Shown here in pieces: positions 46,269 to 46,436 of a stretch of 46,436 nucleotides of DNA. This DNA comes from Tardiphaga sp. Its GTDB lineage: Bacteria > Pseudomonadota > Alphaproteobacteria > Rhizobiales > Xanthobacteraceae. The notes beneath the pieces are model-generated. The model had not been told where the DNA came from. It did no database searches and saw nothing but the letters and a program-made list of their open reading frames with translations. The stretch's first letter is position 1; the number at the start of each line of letters is the position of its first letter. The DNA is taken from assembly GCA_030147505.1 (NCBI GenBank), contig JASBVG010000079.1, positions 1 through 46,436 on the forward strand, in the 5' to 3' direction. The translations under genes were made by a program, and so were the position numbers.

Positions 46269-46436
46269 ATGAGCAACGCCCCGCTGATGCCAAAAGCGAC
46301 GGCCGTGTGGCTGGTTGACAACACCGCGCTGACCTTCGACCAGGTCGCCGATTTCACCAAGATGCACGTGCTCGAAGTTCGCGCCATTGCCGACGGCGAC
46401 GCCGCCCAGGGCATCAAGGGCATGGACCCGATTTCG
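46269..46436 (+). CDS. trcR: Cell-cycle transcriptional regulator TrcR (DUF1013), N-terminal 56 residues
   Basis: The start MSNAPLMPKATAVWLVDNTA, then FDQVADFTKMHVLEVRAIAD, is the strongly conserved beginning of the alphaproteobacterial DUF1013/TrcR protein, linked in Caulobacter to CcrM-related cell-cycle transcription. AAAGGAGA lies six bases before the ATG. The gene continues past the right edge of the window. Confidence 0.9.
   Translation, partial: MSNAPLMPKATAVWLVDNTALTFDQVADFTKMHVLEVRAIADGDAAQGIKGMDPIS

Noticed and set aside
1..46436. CRISPR arrays, tRNA or rRNA genes, transposases, phage genes
   Set aside because: I looked for regularly spaced repeats, cloverleaf-type sequence in the gaps and transposase motifs on both strands and found none.

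Overview
The window is GC-rich, densely coded chromosomal DNA from an alphaproteobacterium, most likely of the Bradyrhizobium/Rhodopseudomonas/Afipia/Tardiphaga group. The pointers are the ispH-thrB-rnhA run beside a TrcR/DUF1013 gene, an NdvA-type glucan exporter, a KaiC-like ATPase paired with a hybrid histidine kinase, very large FHA-type adhesins, and GC-rich palindromic repeats between genes. There are no phage genes, transposases, tRNAs, rRNAs or CRISPR arrays that I can see.

Left third (1-14.3 kb): a surface-adhesin region read on the minus strand. From upstream to downstream it holds an acyltransferase; a 7-kb remnant of a giant FHA-family exoprotein that has no 5' end and carries two frameshifts; a compact signalling cassette (periplasmic STN/TonB-like protein, ECF sigma factor, FecR-type anti-sigma factor, coupled by two ATGA overlaps); and the intact 5' end of a second giant FHA-type exoprotein that leaves the window on the left. 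The cassette resembles a cell-surface signalling system whose receptor has lost its beta-barrel, placed directly in front of a two-partner-secretion adhesin. This is the most interesting part of the window.

Middle (14.4-27.5 kb): a secreted glycosidase-like protein, an alpha/beta hydrolase, and a likely zinc-responsive pair. The pair is a COG0523 GTPase and a luciferase-like flavin oxidoreductase, divergent around a good Zur-box candidate. Next come a ZntB/CorA-type transporter with an OprB-like porin; a ketone-body/PHB group (3-hydroxybutyrate dehydrogenase, acetoacetate decarboxylase family protein, divergent patatin); a strong bidirectional terminator; a Pit phosphate transporter; and two small proteins of unknown role.

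Right (27.7-46.4 kb): a two-gene KaiC-like ATPase/hybrid histidine kinase operon; nitronate monooxygenase with a thioesterase; an exported six-cysteine protein; a DedA/YqaA membrane protein; an isolated hisE; a Gly/Tyr-rich exported protein; an orphan NMT1-like binding protein; NdvA; a D-Ala-D-Ala carboxypeptidase with a histone-like tail; FadD; a DUF924 protein; a peroxiredoxin; the rnhA-thrB-ispH housekeeping operon; and the start of trcR. Four palindromic elements sit between genes here, and one of them supplies the stop codon of the preceding gene.

All function calls come from reading motifs and gene order by eye. No database search was possible.
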